Assembly (NCBI RefSeq): GCF_042658685.1
Contig: NZ_JBHSQY010000031.1
Length of the DNA stretch: 64,000 nt
Direction: 5' to 3' (one strand)
Origin: Macrococcoides bohemicum
Lineage (GTDB): Bacteria > Bacillota > Bacilli > Staphylococcales > Staphylococcaceae
Within the stretch, counting starts at the first letter, position 1, and each line of letters opens with the position of its first letter. Below, in pieces: positions 9,548-17,903 of the stretch. Under the pieces are notes generated by a model. That model saw only the letters and a list, made by a program, of their open reading frames with translations. It had not been told where the DNA came from and searched no databases. The position numbers and the translations under genes are program-made.

Positions 9548-9855
9548 GAGCGAGACCCCCTTTTGTACTCATTAATGATTCGCTCACTTGCGGCATCGAA
9601 CTGCTTCGCTTTACTCATATAAATTGTGACTAATGTCCAGACCATCACAAATAATAATAATGCATAAATCCATGCCCATGAAATATTCCAGAAAGCAATA
9701 TTATTCAAAATTGTCGTATAACCTGTCAGAATCGGAAAGAGCAATGTAGCAACGATAAAGAACAAAGTAATAGGAAAAATAAACTTTTTTCTCGTCGCAA
9801 CTAGATCATTGAAATCTTTCGATGCTGCAATTTTGTTATAATCCTGTTGATTCAT
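9544..9855 (-). CDS. DUF485 membrane protein, symporter partner
   Basis: 103 aa with two TM helices (about 25-50 and 60-85) and the N-terminal pattern DFNDLVATRKKFIFPITLFF of DUF485 (YjcH/YwcB). These proteins are encoded directly before ActP-type symporters, and the 4-nt overlap with the next gene shows coupled translation. Function is not established; a role in symporter assembly or control is inferred from the constant linkage. The ATG follows GAGGAG. Confidence 0.88.
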   Translation of the reverse strand: MNQQDYNKIAASKDFNDLVATRKKFIFPITLFFIVATLLFPILTGYTTILNNIAFWNISWAWIYALLLFVMVWTLVTIYMSKAKQFDAASERIINEYKRGSRS

Positions 9856-9959
9856 GAAATCATCTCCTCTTTATGTAGTATGAAAAATTCCTCCCAAGTT
9901 TCATTTTATTGATTTGTCAGAATATTGTCAATTTTTAAAATAAAATAACCGTTGATATA

Positions 9960-10592
9960 TTAATCAACGGCTTTATACGAATATTTAATTGATAATAGTG
10001 CCAAAACAATAAATATACCCCCTACAATCATTAATGCATTATATGGTAATTGCCAGGCAATAATAAGACCGCCAATTGCTGCTCCTAATGCCATTCCAAA
10101 TTGGGTAGATGACGTACTAAATGTTTGATTGAATCCTGCATTTATATCTGAAATTTGAATTAAGCGCATTTGTGTCGGTACATTCATCGACCATCCAGTT
10201 AGGCCTAACAACATGACATTGATACTTAATGTCCATACATTATACTGTGTCACAATAAAAACAAGCAGCACAAAGAAATAAACTGTCATTAGCATCGTTA
10301 ATGTCTTTTTAACCCCTAGTTTCTCTAAAAATATACTTCCTAAACCACTTCCAGCTATACCACTTATACCGTACAGTAAATATAGAAAACTCACCATCGA
10401 TGCTTGTAAACCTAATTGATTAAAGTAAGGCGTTAAATACATATACAAATTACTTTGACCCACAAAAAATAAGAATGACTGCATATGTGTAAATAGTATT
10501 CGATGATCTTTCAAAGCGGCCCACTGATTAAAAAATGACGTGGCTTCTTTACCTAGAGATTCAAGTTCTGCCATCACTTCTTTAAACGTCAT
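9960..10592 (-). pseudogene. MFS transporter, C-terminal half only
   Basis: The 210-residue frame begins in the cytoplasmic linker that usually joins TM6 and TM7 (WAALKDHRILFTHMQSFLFFVG) and holds only helices 7-12 of an MFS drug-efflux-type transporter of roughly 390-400 aa. The first six helices, including motif A, are absent upstream, where the promoter of the esterase lies instead. An ATG at 10592 with GGGAAGG before it could still express a six-helix protein, so it may be a remnant or, less likely, a half-size transporter. Substrate unknown. Confidence 0.65.
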
Positions 10593-10665
10593 TTTTCCTT
10601 CCCTTAACAACTCATAGTATAATGAATATTACATTTATTATACTGATTACAACGGAGGTACTCCA

Positions 10666-11388
10666 ATGATAAAAGTAAAAAATCCAGATCCAATATATTT
10701 AGAAGGAAATGAACACGCAATACTTCTTCTCCATACATTTACAGGAACAGTTAGAGATGTTAAACAACTGGGTCACTATCTTCATGAACAAGGTTACACA
10801 GTCCTCATTCCGTCGTATCCAGGGCACGGATTGCCTATCCAGGATTTTGTGAAATACGATATCGATGACTGGTGGAAAACTGTTGAAGAAAGCTATTTAA
10901 AATTAAAAGATCAATATAACACGATTTCATTAGTCGGTGTCTCTTTAGGTGGTTTATTTTCACTTAAGCTCGCAGAAAAATACGATGTTAATCAACTTAT
11001 CGTGATGAGTGTACCAATGAAAAAAGATACAGAAGGAATTAAATACCGTTTAAAACAATTTGCACCGAGAATGCATAAGGTCATCTCTTCTGAACCATTC
11101 CCAGAATCAAATTATCAGCTTATCGATAATTACACAGGTGCCAGTAAGTTTGTTGATTATATTGAAAATATAATCAACAACTTAAGTAAAATTAATAGTC
11201 CAACTATCATACTTTATGGTGATCGAGATGATATGAGCTATCATGATAGTGCTCAATTCATTTATGATAGTATTCAGTCCAAAAAATTTATTAATCATTA
11301 TCGCAATGCTGGTCATTTAATGACAGTAAGTAAAGATAAAGAAAGAATTTATACAGATATATTGCATTTTTTAAAGCAGGATAACTAA
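10666..11388 (+). CDS. Carboxylesterase, Est30-like alpha/beta hydrolase
   Basis: 240-aa alpha/beta hydrolase with the nucleophile elbow GVSLGG (Ser93), a late acid in LYGDRDDM (Asp186 or Asp188) and His217 in NAGHLMT, spaced as in the thermostable Est30 carboxylesterase. It also has the oxyanion region LLLHTFTGT. It hydrolyses short- to medium-chain esters in the cytosol; the natural substrate is not known. In many Firmicutes this gene precedes secG-rnr, but here it is alone between a truncated MFS gene and an ABC permease pair. Start ATG follows GGAGG. Confidence 0.85.
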   Translation: MIKVKNPDPIYLEGNEHAILLLHTFTGTVRDVKQLGHYLHEQGYTVLIPSYPGHGLPIQDFVKYDIDDWWKTVEESYLKLKDQYNTISLVGVSLGGLFSLKLAEKYDVNQLIVMSVPMKKDTEGIKYRLKQFAPRMHKVISSEPFPESNYQLIDNYTGASKFVDYIENIINNLSKINSPTIILYGDRDDMSYHDSAQFIYDSIQSKKFINHYRNAGHLMTVSKDKERIYTDILHFLKQDN

Positions 11389-11402
11389 TATCCCGCTTTT
11401 TT
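11371..11402. terminator. Bidirectional terminator
   Basis: Stem AAAGC-A-GGAT against ATCC-C-GCTTT with one mismatch, followed by six T on the plus strand. It overlaps the 3' end of the esterase and lies at the 3' end of the convergent permease gene. Confidence 0.7.
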
Positions 11403-12306
11403 ACATAGATTTATATTCTGTTTCAAGTGCATCGGTCAACATTTGTATTGCAATTAATATTAATACCACAAATGTACAAGGCACCATAAATGTCCACCAC
11501 GAAGAATATAATTCTGTCATATGGAACCCTAATAACGTCGTAAGCTCCGGCATAATGAGTGTAAAATCGTTACCTAAACATGCTTCAAAACCATCACATG
11601 TCTTCGTTCCCCCAAAGAAAATACGGAAAAATGAAATATGGCTAAGTACCATTAATACTTGATATAACATACGTACAAAGATAATCAATAATCTATTCTT
11701 TATATTAGGATAGACATGACGGATTAATTTTTGTGTCTTGCTGGCACCGATTACTGTTGCCGCATCCATATATTCTGTATTTAATACTTGCCTTACCTGA
11801 TCTCTAACGACCACCATCGTCGTTGGTACCATCACTAGCGCAATCACGATTAACATGTAACCTATTCTAAACGTCATATCGTAGCTGAACTTACCTTTTA
11901 CAGCTGTCAGCACTGGAAATAACAACATATATGTAACGATTGCCTGTGGTATAAAGTAATAAGCATTTAAAAATCCATCTGTAACAATATCTACCGTTCC
12001 TTTACGAAAAGCGAGATAACTTCCAAGAATAACGGCAATGATAAAAGAAATAAGTACTATCCCAATGACAAAGATAAACGTGATGCGATAACCGTGCCAG
12101 CTTTCCATAAATATTGAAGCACCAAAACGGTCTGTACCGAACCAATTCACAACGCCTGGTGGCACTGGATTTTTTATTTCACTTGTCATCACGTTAAATT
12201 TATATACTTTTACTTTGTTCTGAAAAATATCAAAGTAAAGGACACTTGTAATAAAAGGTAAGATGAGGATAATTAATGCCAGCCAAATCTTTAATAATTT
12301 CCTCAT
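11401..12306 (-). CDS. Oligopeptide/nickel-type ABC permease, OppC-like
   Basis: 301 aa with five to six TM helices, the HFGTDRFGAS-type N-terminal motif (here WFGTDRFGASIF, residues about 55-66) and the EAA coupling loop MDAATVIGASKTQKLIRHVYPN. It forms the inner-membrane pore with the OppB-like partner encoded just upstream (4-nt overlap). No solute-binding lipoprotein or ATPase gene lies nearby, so the substrate cannot be read from context; peptides and metal chelates are both possible for this family. Confidence 0.8.
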   Translation of the reverse strand: MRKLLKIWLALIILILPFITSVLYFDIFQNKVKVYKFNVMTSEIKNPVPPGVVNWFGTDRFGASIFMESWHGYRITFIFVIGIVLISFIIAVILGSYLAFRKGTVDIVTDGFLNAYYFIPQAIVTYMLLFPVLTAVKGKFSYDMTFRIGYMLIVIALVMVPTTMVVVRDQVRQVLNTEYMDAATVIGASKTQKLIRHVYPNIKNRLLIIFVRMLYQVLMVLSHISFFRIFFGGTKTCDGFEACLGNDFTLIMPELTTLLGFHMTELYSSWWTFMVPCTFVVLILIAIQMLTDALETEYKSM

Positions 12307-13163
12307 AACTTCACCCCAGTTCTAAATTCAACGAGTTTCTGAATGACAAATAAAACGAGATATATCGGAACAAACATCAGTACTAATATCGTCATTAACA
12401 TAATTGGAGCATGATAGTAATATAAAAATTGTGTTGCTCCAAAATAACCTAATATCACTTCCATAATTAATAGACTGGAGAGTGTCATCCAGACAACTTG
12501 CTTAAAATTGATGTAAAATGTTATCCATACATTAGACAGCACATGTCTTAACAGGATTTCAAAATCATTAAGTCCTTTTGCGCGTGCGAGTATCACATAA
12601 TCTTTGTCAAGTTCCTCGGTAATTACCTGATCCAAAATTTTATAAAGCTGTACAAAAGGAATTACAGATAGCATGATCGAAGGAAAAACAATAGCTTCTT
12701 GTTCCCCATAACTTGCTACTTCCATTATCAATATACCTGTTTGCTGATAGAAAAAGATAATAAAGACAATGACACAAGGAATATAAAAAATATCCGGTAA
12801 ATAACCCAAAATTTTTACGATATGTTTCATTATGTAATCAATCACCTTAAACCTTTTGGCAATGACAACACAAAATATACTTAAGATACTTCCGAGCATT
12901 ATACTCAAAAATAAAATAAGCATCGAATTTCGCCATGGTCTAATAATAAAGGATAAAAATGGATTTTCTATGTAACTGCCGGGTGTCTTAAATGTAACTT
13001 TATCAATATGTATCAATTGTTCAAGAAACTGTGGAAAAGCATCAAAAAAATGAGATAAATCAAATTTAAAATTCTGATTAAAAAGTAAAATAAAGGAACT
13101 CAATAGAAAAAAATTAAGCAATACTAATATTATTTTAATTCCATTTACAAATAATTTATTCAA
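12303..13163 (-). CDS. Oligopeptide/nickel-type ABC permease, OppB-like
   Basis: 286 aa, six predicted TM helices, and the EAA loop DYVILARAKGLNDFEILLRHVLSN typical of OppB/DppB/NikB permeases. The N-terminus is somewhat divergent and the usual FGxS region is not obvious. The start is TTG at 13163, preceded by GAGGAG at good spacing. It is the first gene of a two-gene unit with the OppC-like permease, separated from the upstream symporter gene by a terminator. The missing binding protein and ATPases make this an orphan pore pair that must borrow subunits encoded elsewhere. Confidence 0.78.
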   Translation of the reverse strand: MNKLFVNGIKIILVLLNFFLLSSFILLFNQNFKFDLSHFFDAFPQFLEQLIHIDKVTFKTPGSYIENPFLSFIIRPWRNSMLILFLSIMLGSILSIFCVVIAKRFKVIDYIMKHIVKILGYLPDIFYIPCVIVFIIFFYQQTGILIMEVASYGEQEAIVFPSIMLSVIPFVQLYKILDQVITEELDKDYVILARAKGLNDFEILLRHVLSNVWITFYINFKQVVWMTLSSLLIMEVILGYFGATQFLYYYHAPIMLMTILVLMFVPIYLVLFVIQKLVEFRTGVKL

Positions 13164-13195
13164 TATCGTGTCACTCCTCTCTGAATATTAAGCAC

Positions 13196-13222
13196 AAAAA
13201 AGACAGCGATGGCTGTCTTTAT
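13196..13222 (-). terminator. Terminator of alanine symporter gene
   Basis: AAAGACAGC-GATG-GCTGTCTTT hairpin; on the minus strand it is followed by six T. It lies directly after the symporter stop codon and separates it from the permease pair. Confidence 0.85.
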
Positions 13223-13224
13223 GT

Positions 13225-14799
13225 TTAATGTGCTTTTTCATCAAAGTGTTCTTTTCTTAAACGTTCCGGATAATCTTCTAACCAGAATGTCGCGTTCGGT
13301 AATTCTTTTGGGTCTGGATGATACACTGCATAGCGACCTGATCCTTTTTCTTTCTTTTGTTTTTCAAAGTCTTTCAATGCACGTAATGCTGGTTTATGTA
13401 GAATCCAGATTGCGATAATGTTACACCACGCCATTAATCCTACACCAAGATCCCCCATTGCCCACGCAACGTCTGCTGTTTTTATTGCACCGTAGAATGT
13501 TGCACCAACAATAATTAAACGTGTGACGTTAATTAAAAACTTATTTAAAGATACACTACCATTTTTCGTCAAATAAGATACATTGGTTTCTGCTATATAT
13601 GCATATGCTAATATGGTAGTAAATGCAAAGAAGAACAGTGCAATGGCAACGAAATATGAACCAATACCCGAATATGCCGGGTCAAATTGATAACCACTTC
13701 CATGGAATGCTTTATCAATACCCGCTTGAACATACATTGCTGTTCCAGAGTAGTCCTTCTCTCCATCAGCATTTAGTGCATATACACCGCCATCGTTAAT
13801 TAAGTTCGGCATATCACCCTTCATCGAGCCGTCCGTTGTATTGAATGTACCTGATAATAAAATAATTAATGCTGTTGCAGTACATACAAACAACGTATCA
13901 ACATATACCGAGAAAGCTTGAACTAAACCTTGTTTAGCAGGGTGTGATACTTCTGCTGCTGCTGCCGGATGAGGCCCTGTACCTTGACCAGCTTCATTAG
14001 AATAAAGTCCACGTTTAACACCGATTTCAATCATTGCACCAAGTATCCCACCAAACGCTGATTCCATATTGAATGCTGACTTGAATATTAATGCAAATAA
14101 ACCAGGAACTTTATCAATATTAAGAACAATAATAACAACCGCTAATAAAATATATAAGATTGCCATAAAAGGGACTACTGCAGTCGCTACAGATGCAATC
14201 CAGCGAACGCCTCCAAAAATAATCAATGCTAAAATCACTACAAGCGCTATACCGATAATCCATCCTTCGAATCCAAAAGCATTCTTCATAGAACTTGCAA
14301 TGGCGTTAGATTGAATACCAGGTAATAATAATGCTGTTGATACTATTGCCAGTACTGCGAATAATATTGCATAACCTTTCGCAAATCTGCCTTTCATTCC
14401 TGCTTCAATATAATATGCGGGGCCCCCACGATACTCACCGTTAATCTCTCTCTTATAAATTTGAGCTAGTGTAGATTCGATGAATGCTGAACTCGCACCC
14501 AAAAACGCAGTCATCCACATCCAGAATACAGCTCCCGGGCCACCGATATAAATTGCTGTTGAAACACCGACTATATTACCCGTCCCTACACGTCCAGCAA
14601 GCGATAAAGCAATTGCCTGGAAACTAGAAATTCCTGTAGGTGACTTCTCCCCTTGAAACATCAGTCGGATCATCTCTTTTAAATGCCTGACTTGAAAGAA
14701 CTTCATCATTAATGAAAATGAAATCCCTGTAATTAACAACCCATACACTAACGGTTTACTCCACACAATATCATTTAGAAAACTCACAATACCTTCCAT
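13225..14799 (-). CDS. Alanine/glycine:cation symporter (AGCS family)
   Basis: 524-aa transporter with around ten helices. Family motifs include SLAGRVGTGNIVGVSTAI near residue 70, GGPAYYIEAGM, and GLYSNEAGQGTGPHPAAAAEV in the middle, all diagnostic of AGCS. It imports alanine or glycine with Na+. It is slightly longer than many relatives because of an extended loop (about 320-370) and a charged C-terminal tail. Monocistronic: a terminator follows and a divergent promoter region precedes it. The ATG follows AAAGGGG. Confidence 0.88.
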   Translation of the reverse strand: MEGIVSFLNDIVWSKPLVYGLLITGISFSLMMKFFQVRHLKEMIRLMFQGEKSPTGISSFQAIALSLAGRVGTGNIVGVSTAIYIGGPGAVFWMWMTAFLGASSAFIESTLAQIYKREINGEYRGGPAYYIEAGMKGRFAKGYAILFAVLAIVSTALLLPGIQSNAIASSMKNAFGFEGWIIGIALVVILALIIFGGVRWIASVATAVVPFMAILYILLAVVIIVLNIDKVPGLFALIFKSAFNMESAFGGILGAMIEIGVKRGLYSNEAGQGTGPHPAAAAEVSHPAKQGLVQAFSVYVDTLFVCTATALIILLSGTFNTTDGSMKGDMPNLINDGGVYALNADGEKDYSGTAMYVQAGIDKAFHGSGYQFDPAYSGIGSYFVAIALFFFAFTTILAYAYIAETNVSYLTKNGSVSLNKFLINVTRLIIVGATFYGAIKTADVAWAMGDLGVGLMAWCNIIAIWILHKPALRALKDFEKQKKEKGSGRYAVYHPDPKELPNATFWLEDYPERLRKEHFDEKAH

Positions 14800-15027
14800 A
14801 ACTACACCCCTTTAATGTATTAACGAGAAATACTTACTTCTATATTATATAGTCACATATTACATGTTGCAATAGTATTTATTTATTATTCTGAATATTT
14901 AATTAAATATTCATTCTAAAACATTGCGATTTAGGGGTTCAATGATTAATAAATAATCATTTCCAATGAATAAATAAGCGATAATCGATATAATAGTATA
15001 AAATACCAATACTGATGGAGGTTGCAT

Positions 15028-15921
15028 ATGAACATTTTAATTACAGGCGGTACAGGACTAGTAGGTTCAGCTCTTATAAACACTATTCAGCAAAAATATA
15101 AACATGCGCATATTTATATTACAACGAGAAGCGATAAACAAAGCTCGAATGGCATCAGCTATATCAGCTGGAAAAAAGATGATTGGTATAAGGCAGTACC
15201 ACAATTAGATTTAGTAGTTAATCTGGCTGGGGCATCTTTAAATAAGAGATGGACGAAAGAACATAAAGAAACGATCATCAAAAGTCGTATTGAAAGTACT
15301 GAAAAGCTTATTCCGTTATTTGAATCTCTCAACAAGAAACCTTTCTTTATATCAGCAAGTGCGGTAGGTTACTATCCAGCTGCTAAATCATTAACTTATG
15401 ACGAAACAAATACATTCTTACCATTTGATTTCTTATCAAAGACTGTTTATCTATGGGAACAAACAGCTCGAAAAATTGAATCTTTAGGGGTAGAAACAGC
15501 AATCTGCAGATTTGGGATAGTTTTTTCTAACCAAGGTGGGGCATTACCTTTGATGATAAAGCCTTATCAATTCTTTGCAGGTGGTAATATTGGTGATGGA
15601 CAGCAGCCATACAGCTGGATCCATATCGAGGATCTTGCAGAAAGTATGCTTTATATTTTTGACAAACAATTAACAGGTATATTTAATATGACTTCTCCTC
15701 AACCTGTAACACAACAACAGCTCGGAACAGTAATCGCGCGTGTTATACACCGACCACACTGGACGAAAGTACCCAACAAAGTAATGGACATCGTACTAGG
15801 AGAGCAATCCGTAATGGTTACAAAAGGACAAAGCGTATTACCTCATCATCTATTGCAAGCTGGATATACATTTAAATATCCTAACGTACAGTTAGCTCTG
15901 GCGCAGTTGTATGGTGAATAA
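15028..15921 (+). CDS. TIGR01777-type NAD-binding epimerase (SDR39U1/YfhF)
   Basis: 297-aa extended SDR with the Rossmann motif ITGGTGLVGSAL at the N-terminus, NLAGASLNKRWT, an SAVGYYP active-site region, PYSWIHIEDLAE, and the C-terminal DUF1731 segment (LPHHLLQAGYTFKYP). Substrate is unknown for the family; nucleotide-sugar or cell-division related roles have been proposed. The ATG at 15028 has GGAGG six bases before it; the in-frame TTG two codons earlier is less likely. The next gene overlaps by 11 nt, so the two probably form an operon. Confidence 0.82.
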   Translation: MNILITGGTGLVGSALINTIQQKYKHAHIYITTRSDKQSSNGISYISWKKDDWYKAVPQLDLVVNLAGASLNKRWTKEHKETIIKSRIESTEKLIPLFESLNKKPFFISASAVGYYPAAKSLTYDETNTFLPFDFLSKTVYLWEQTARKIESLGVETAICRFGIVFSNQGGALPLMIKPYQFFAGGNIGDGQQPYSWIHIEDLAESMLYIFDKQLTGIFNMTSPQPVTQQQLGTVIARVIHRPHWTKVPNKVMDIVLGEQSVMVTKGQSVLPHHLLQAGYTFKYPNVQLALAQLYGE

Positions 15922-16282
15922 AGAAGGAAAGAAAGCAGTTGAAAATCTGTGGCGAAAAGAAAAGTATAAAGTGATGTACTATAACCAGAATCAATATAAC
16001 TCTATTCGTCAACTGATGCGTGAACAACTGGATGATATACACATATTAGAACAGATTATTTATGAAACATATCGCATGACACCAACGCGAGGCTCGAAGT
16101 TAAATAGCTATCAGCATATGTGGGGATATTTTAAAAAAATTGCTACTGAAGATGAAAAATCACAATATCAAACATTTATTCAAAACTTTGATAGCAACGA
16201 ATCAGAACTTCATATTTTACTAAAGCAACTTGCTGAAAAATATGATGTACAATATTTAAAAAACAGCAGCATCTTATTTTAA
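15911..16282 (+). CDS. DUF1722 (YbgA-like) family protein
   Basis: 123-aa soluble protein whose pattern (KYKVMYYNQNQYNSIRQL, then MTPTRGSKLNSYQHMWGYFKK and a Leu-rich C-terminus) is that of DUF1722/YbgA. In other bacteria this domain is often attached to a DUF523 domain; here it stands alone. Function is unknown. It overlaps the end of the epimerase gene by 11 nt. The ATG has no clear ribosome site, which fits coupling with the upstream gene. The stop lies inside the loop of the following terminator hairpin. Confidence 0.72.
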   Translation: MVNKEGKKAVENLWRKEKYKVMYYNQNQYNSIRQLMREQLDDIHILEQIIYETYRMTPTRGSKLNSYQHMWGYFKKIATEDEKSQYQTFIQNFDSNESELHILLKQLAEKYDVQYLKNSSILF

Positions 16283-16296
16283 AGATGCCGCTGTTT
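16261..16296. terminator. Terminator after DUF1722 gene
   Basis: Stem AAACAGC-A-GCATCTT against AAGATGC-C-GCTGTTT, one mismatch, 6-nt loop, followed by TTTT-rich sequence on the plus strand. It overlaps the stop codons of the two convergent genes. Confidence 0.8.
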
Positions 16297-16469
16297 TATT
16301 TTATATTAAATTGCTGTTTTAATAAATTTACATCCTTTGTCCAGAAGTAGCGAACATGATTTGCCTGGTACGCAACCTGAATTAAACCATTTGTCATCCA
16401 GGCAGATAATAACTCAAAAGGCACACCCATCGCATAAATTTCTTCATCTGTCACAAAATCTTTGTGCAT
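16296..16469 (-). CDS. 57-aa HTH-like small protein
   Basis: A short gene of 57 codons, beginning MHKDFVTDEEIYAMGVPFEL and ending KQQFNIK. AGAGGG lies six bases before the ATG. The layout (T-x-EE-I-x-x-MGVPFELLSAWMTNGLI, then an arginine-aromatic strand and KDVNLL) resembles a MerR/excisionase-type helix-turn-helix followed by a beta hairpin, but the match is weak and no DNA-binding role is shown. It sits just downstream of cstB on the same strand, after an 80-nt gap, and converges on the DUF1722 gene. Confidence 0.6.
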   Translation of the reverse strand: MHKDFVTDEEIYAMGVPFELLSAWMTNGLIQVAYQANHVRYFWTKDVNLLKQQFNIK

Positions 16470-16551
16470 AATATCCCTCTTTAATTGTATGAATTAGTTC
16501 ATATTTTCAACTACAATACAATTAAAGTCAATATTATAAAGATAATTTATT

Positions 16552-17883
16552 TTACTGTTTAACAGCACTATATCCACCTTTAATATTTATAATATCGTTA
16601 TATCCTAATTGATGTAACACACTCACTGCTATCGCACTTCTGACACCTGATTGACAATGAACATAAATTCTTTCATCTTTTTTAAATGGTATTTCCTCTT
16701 TTTCTAATTTACCAAAATGCACATGTTTTGCATTATCAAAATGTGATTCTTGCCATTCCTGATTGTTGCGTACATCCAAAATATTAATTTGTGAATGATC
16801 GATTGATTTGAAATCTTGTGGTTCAATTTGATTCATTGATTCACTAGACGCATTTTTAATGTAACCAATCACATTATCAAATCCTATTAATTTTAAGTCA
16901 TTTGCTGCGTTCTGAACTTCTTCGAACGAACCGATTAACTGAATCGGTGTTTCGTAGTCCAGATACCATCCTACAAACCCTAAAAATTTACTGTTATAAG
17001 GCACATTAATGCCGTCACTTAAGTTATTTAGGTAAATTTCTTTCGCCCTTAAATCCATGATCTTTACACCGTTAAATAAATTTTGTAGTGGTGGTACTAC
17101 TGCATTATCCGTTAATGCTACACCATCGCGATTCATATGTTTCATTTCTTTGAAATAATATGGTGGTTCTGGTTGTTCACTTGTTAATGTTTTAATGAAA
17201 GTTGCTTCATCTTTAATTTGAAATGCCCAACTCTTTTCACGTTCATACCCTAAAGTTGTTACCGGAACTGAACCAAGTGATTTACCGCACGCACTGCCTG
17301 CACCATGTCCCGGCCATATTTGAATATAATCTGGTAATTCATCCATCTTTTTAAGTGATTCAAACATTGCTTTTGCACCGATTTCAGTAGTATCTTTTAT
17401 ACCAGCTGCTTCTTCTAATAAATCCGGACGACCGACATCTCCTACGAAGATAAAGTCTCCAGTAAAGAGTCCCATCGGTACTTCTGTTGCATTATCAAAC
17501 AACAGAAAACTAATACTTTCAGGCGTATGTCCTGGTGTATGGATCACTTTAAGTTTTACATTGCCGACATTAATAATATCGTCTTCTTTTAGTAATTGAT
17601 AATCTCCATTAATATGCTGATATGACCAGTCATCTCCACCTAATGCAGAGACAAATGCTTTAGCATTTAACGTTTCATTCGCTTCTCTTAACCCGGAAGC
17701 AAAGTCTGCATGAATATGCGTTTCAGTTACTTTATTAATCGTCAGCCCTTCTTGCTCTGCAGCTTCAATATAAGGTGTAAGATCTCTCAGCGGATCGATG
17801 ATGATTGCTTCTCCTGTCTTTTGACAACCTACTAAATAAGACATTTGTGCTAATTGCTGATTAAAAAACGATTTAAAATACAT
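16552..17883 (-). CDS. cstB: Persulfide dioxygenase-rhodanese fusion CstB
   Basis: 443 aa in three parts. Residues 1-240 are an ETHE1-type metallo-beta-lactamase fold with the Fe2+ ligands in THIHADF (His56, His58, Asp60), GHTPES (His119), TGDF (Asp143) and WPGHG (His193). Residues about 260-345 are a rhodanese-like domain without a catalytic cysteine. Residues 365-443 are an active rhodanese with Cys410 in HCQSGVRS. This is the architecture of staphylococcal CstB, which oxidises low-molecular-weight persulfides and produces thiosulfate. It follows the four-domain reductase by 20 nt in one operon, which has a CstR-type operator at its promoter. Confidence 0.92.
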   Translation of the reverse strand: MYFKSFFNQQLAQMSYLVGCQKTGEAIIIDPLRDLTPYIEAAEQEGLTINKVTETHIHADFASGLREANETLNAKAFVSALGGDDWSYQHINGDYQLLKEDDIINVGNVKLKVIHTPGHTPESISFLLFDNATEVPMGLFTGDFIFVGDVGRPDLLEEAAGIKDTTEIGAKAMFESLKKMDELPDYIQIWPGHGAGSACGKSLGSVPVTTLGYEREKSWAFQIKDEATFIKTLTSEQPEPPYYFKEMKHMNRDGVALTDNAVVPPLQNLFNGVKIMDLRAKEIYLNNLSDGINVPYNSKFLGFVGWYLDYETPIQLIGSFEEVQNAANDLKLIGFDNVIGYIKNASSESMNQIEPQDFKSIDHSQINILDVRNNQEWQESHFDNAKHVHFGKLEKEEIPFKKDERIYVHCQSGVRSAIAVSVLHQLGYNDIINIKGGYSAVKQ

Positions 17884-17903
17884 TGTTTTACCTCCATTAT
17901 CAA

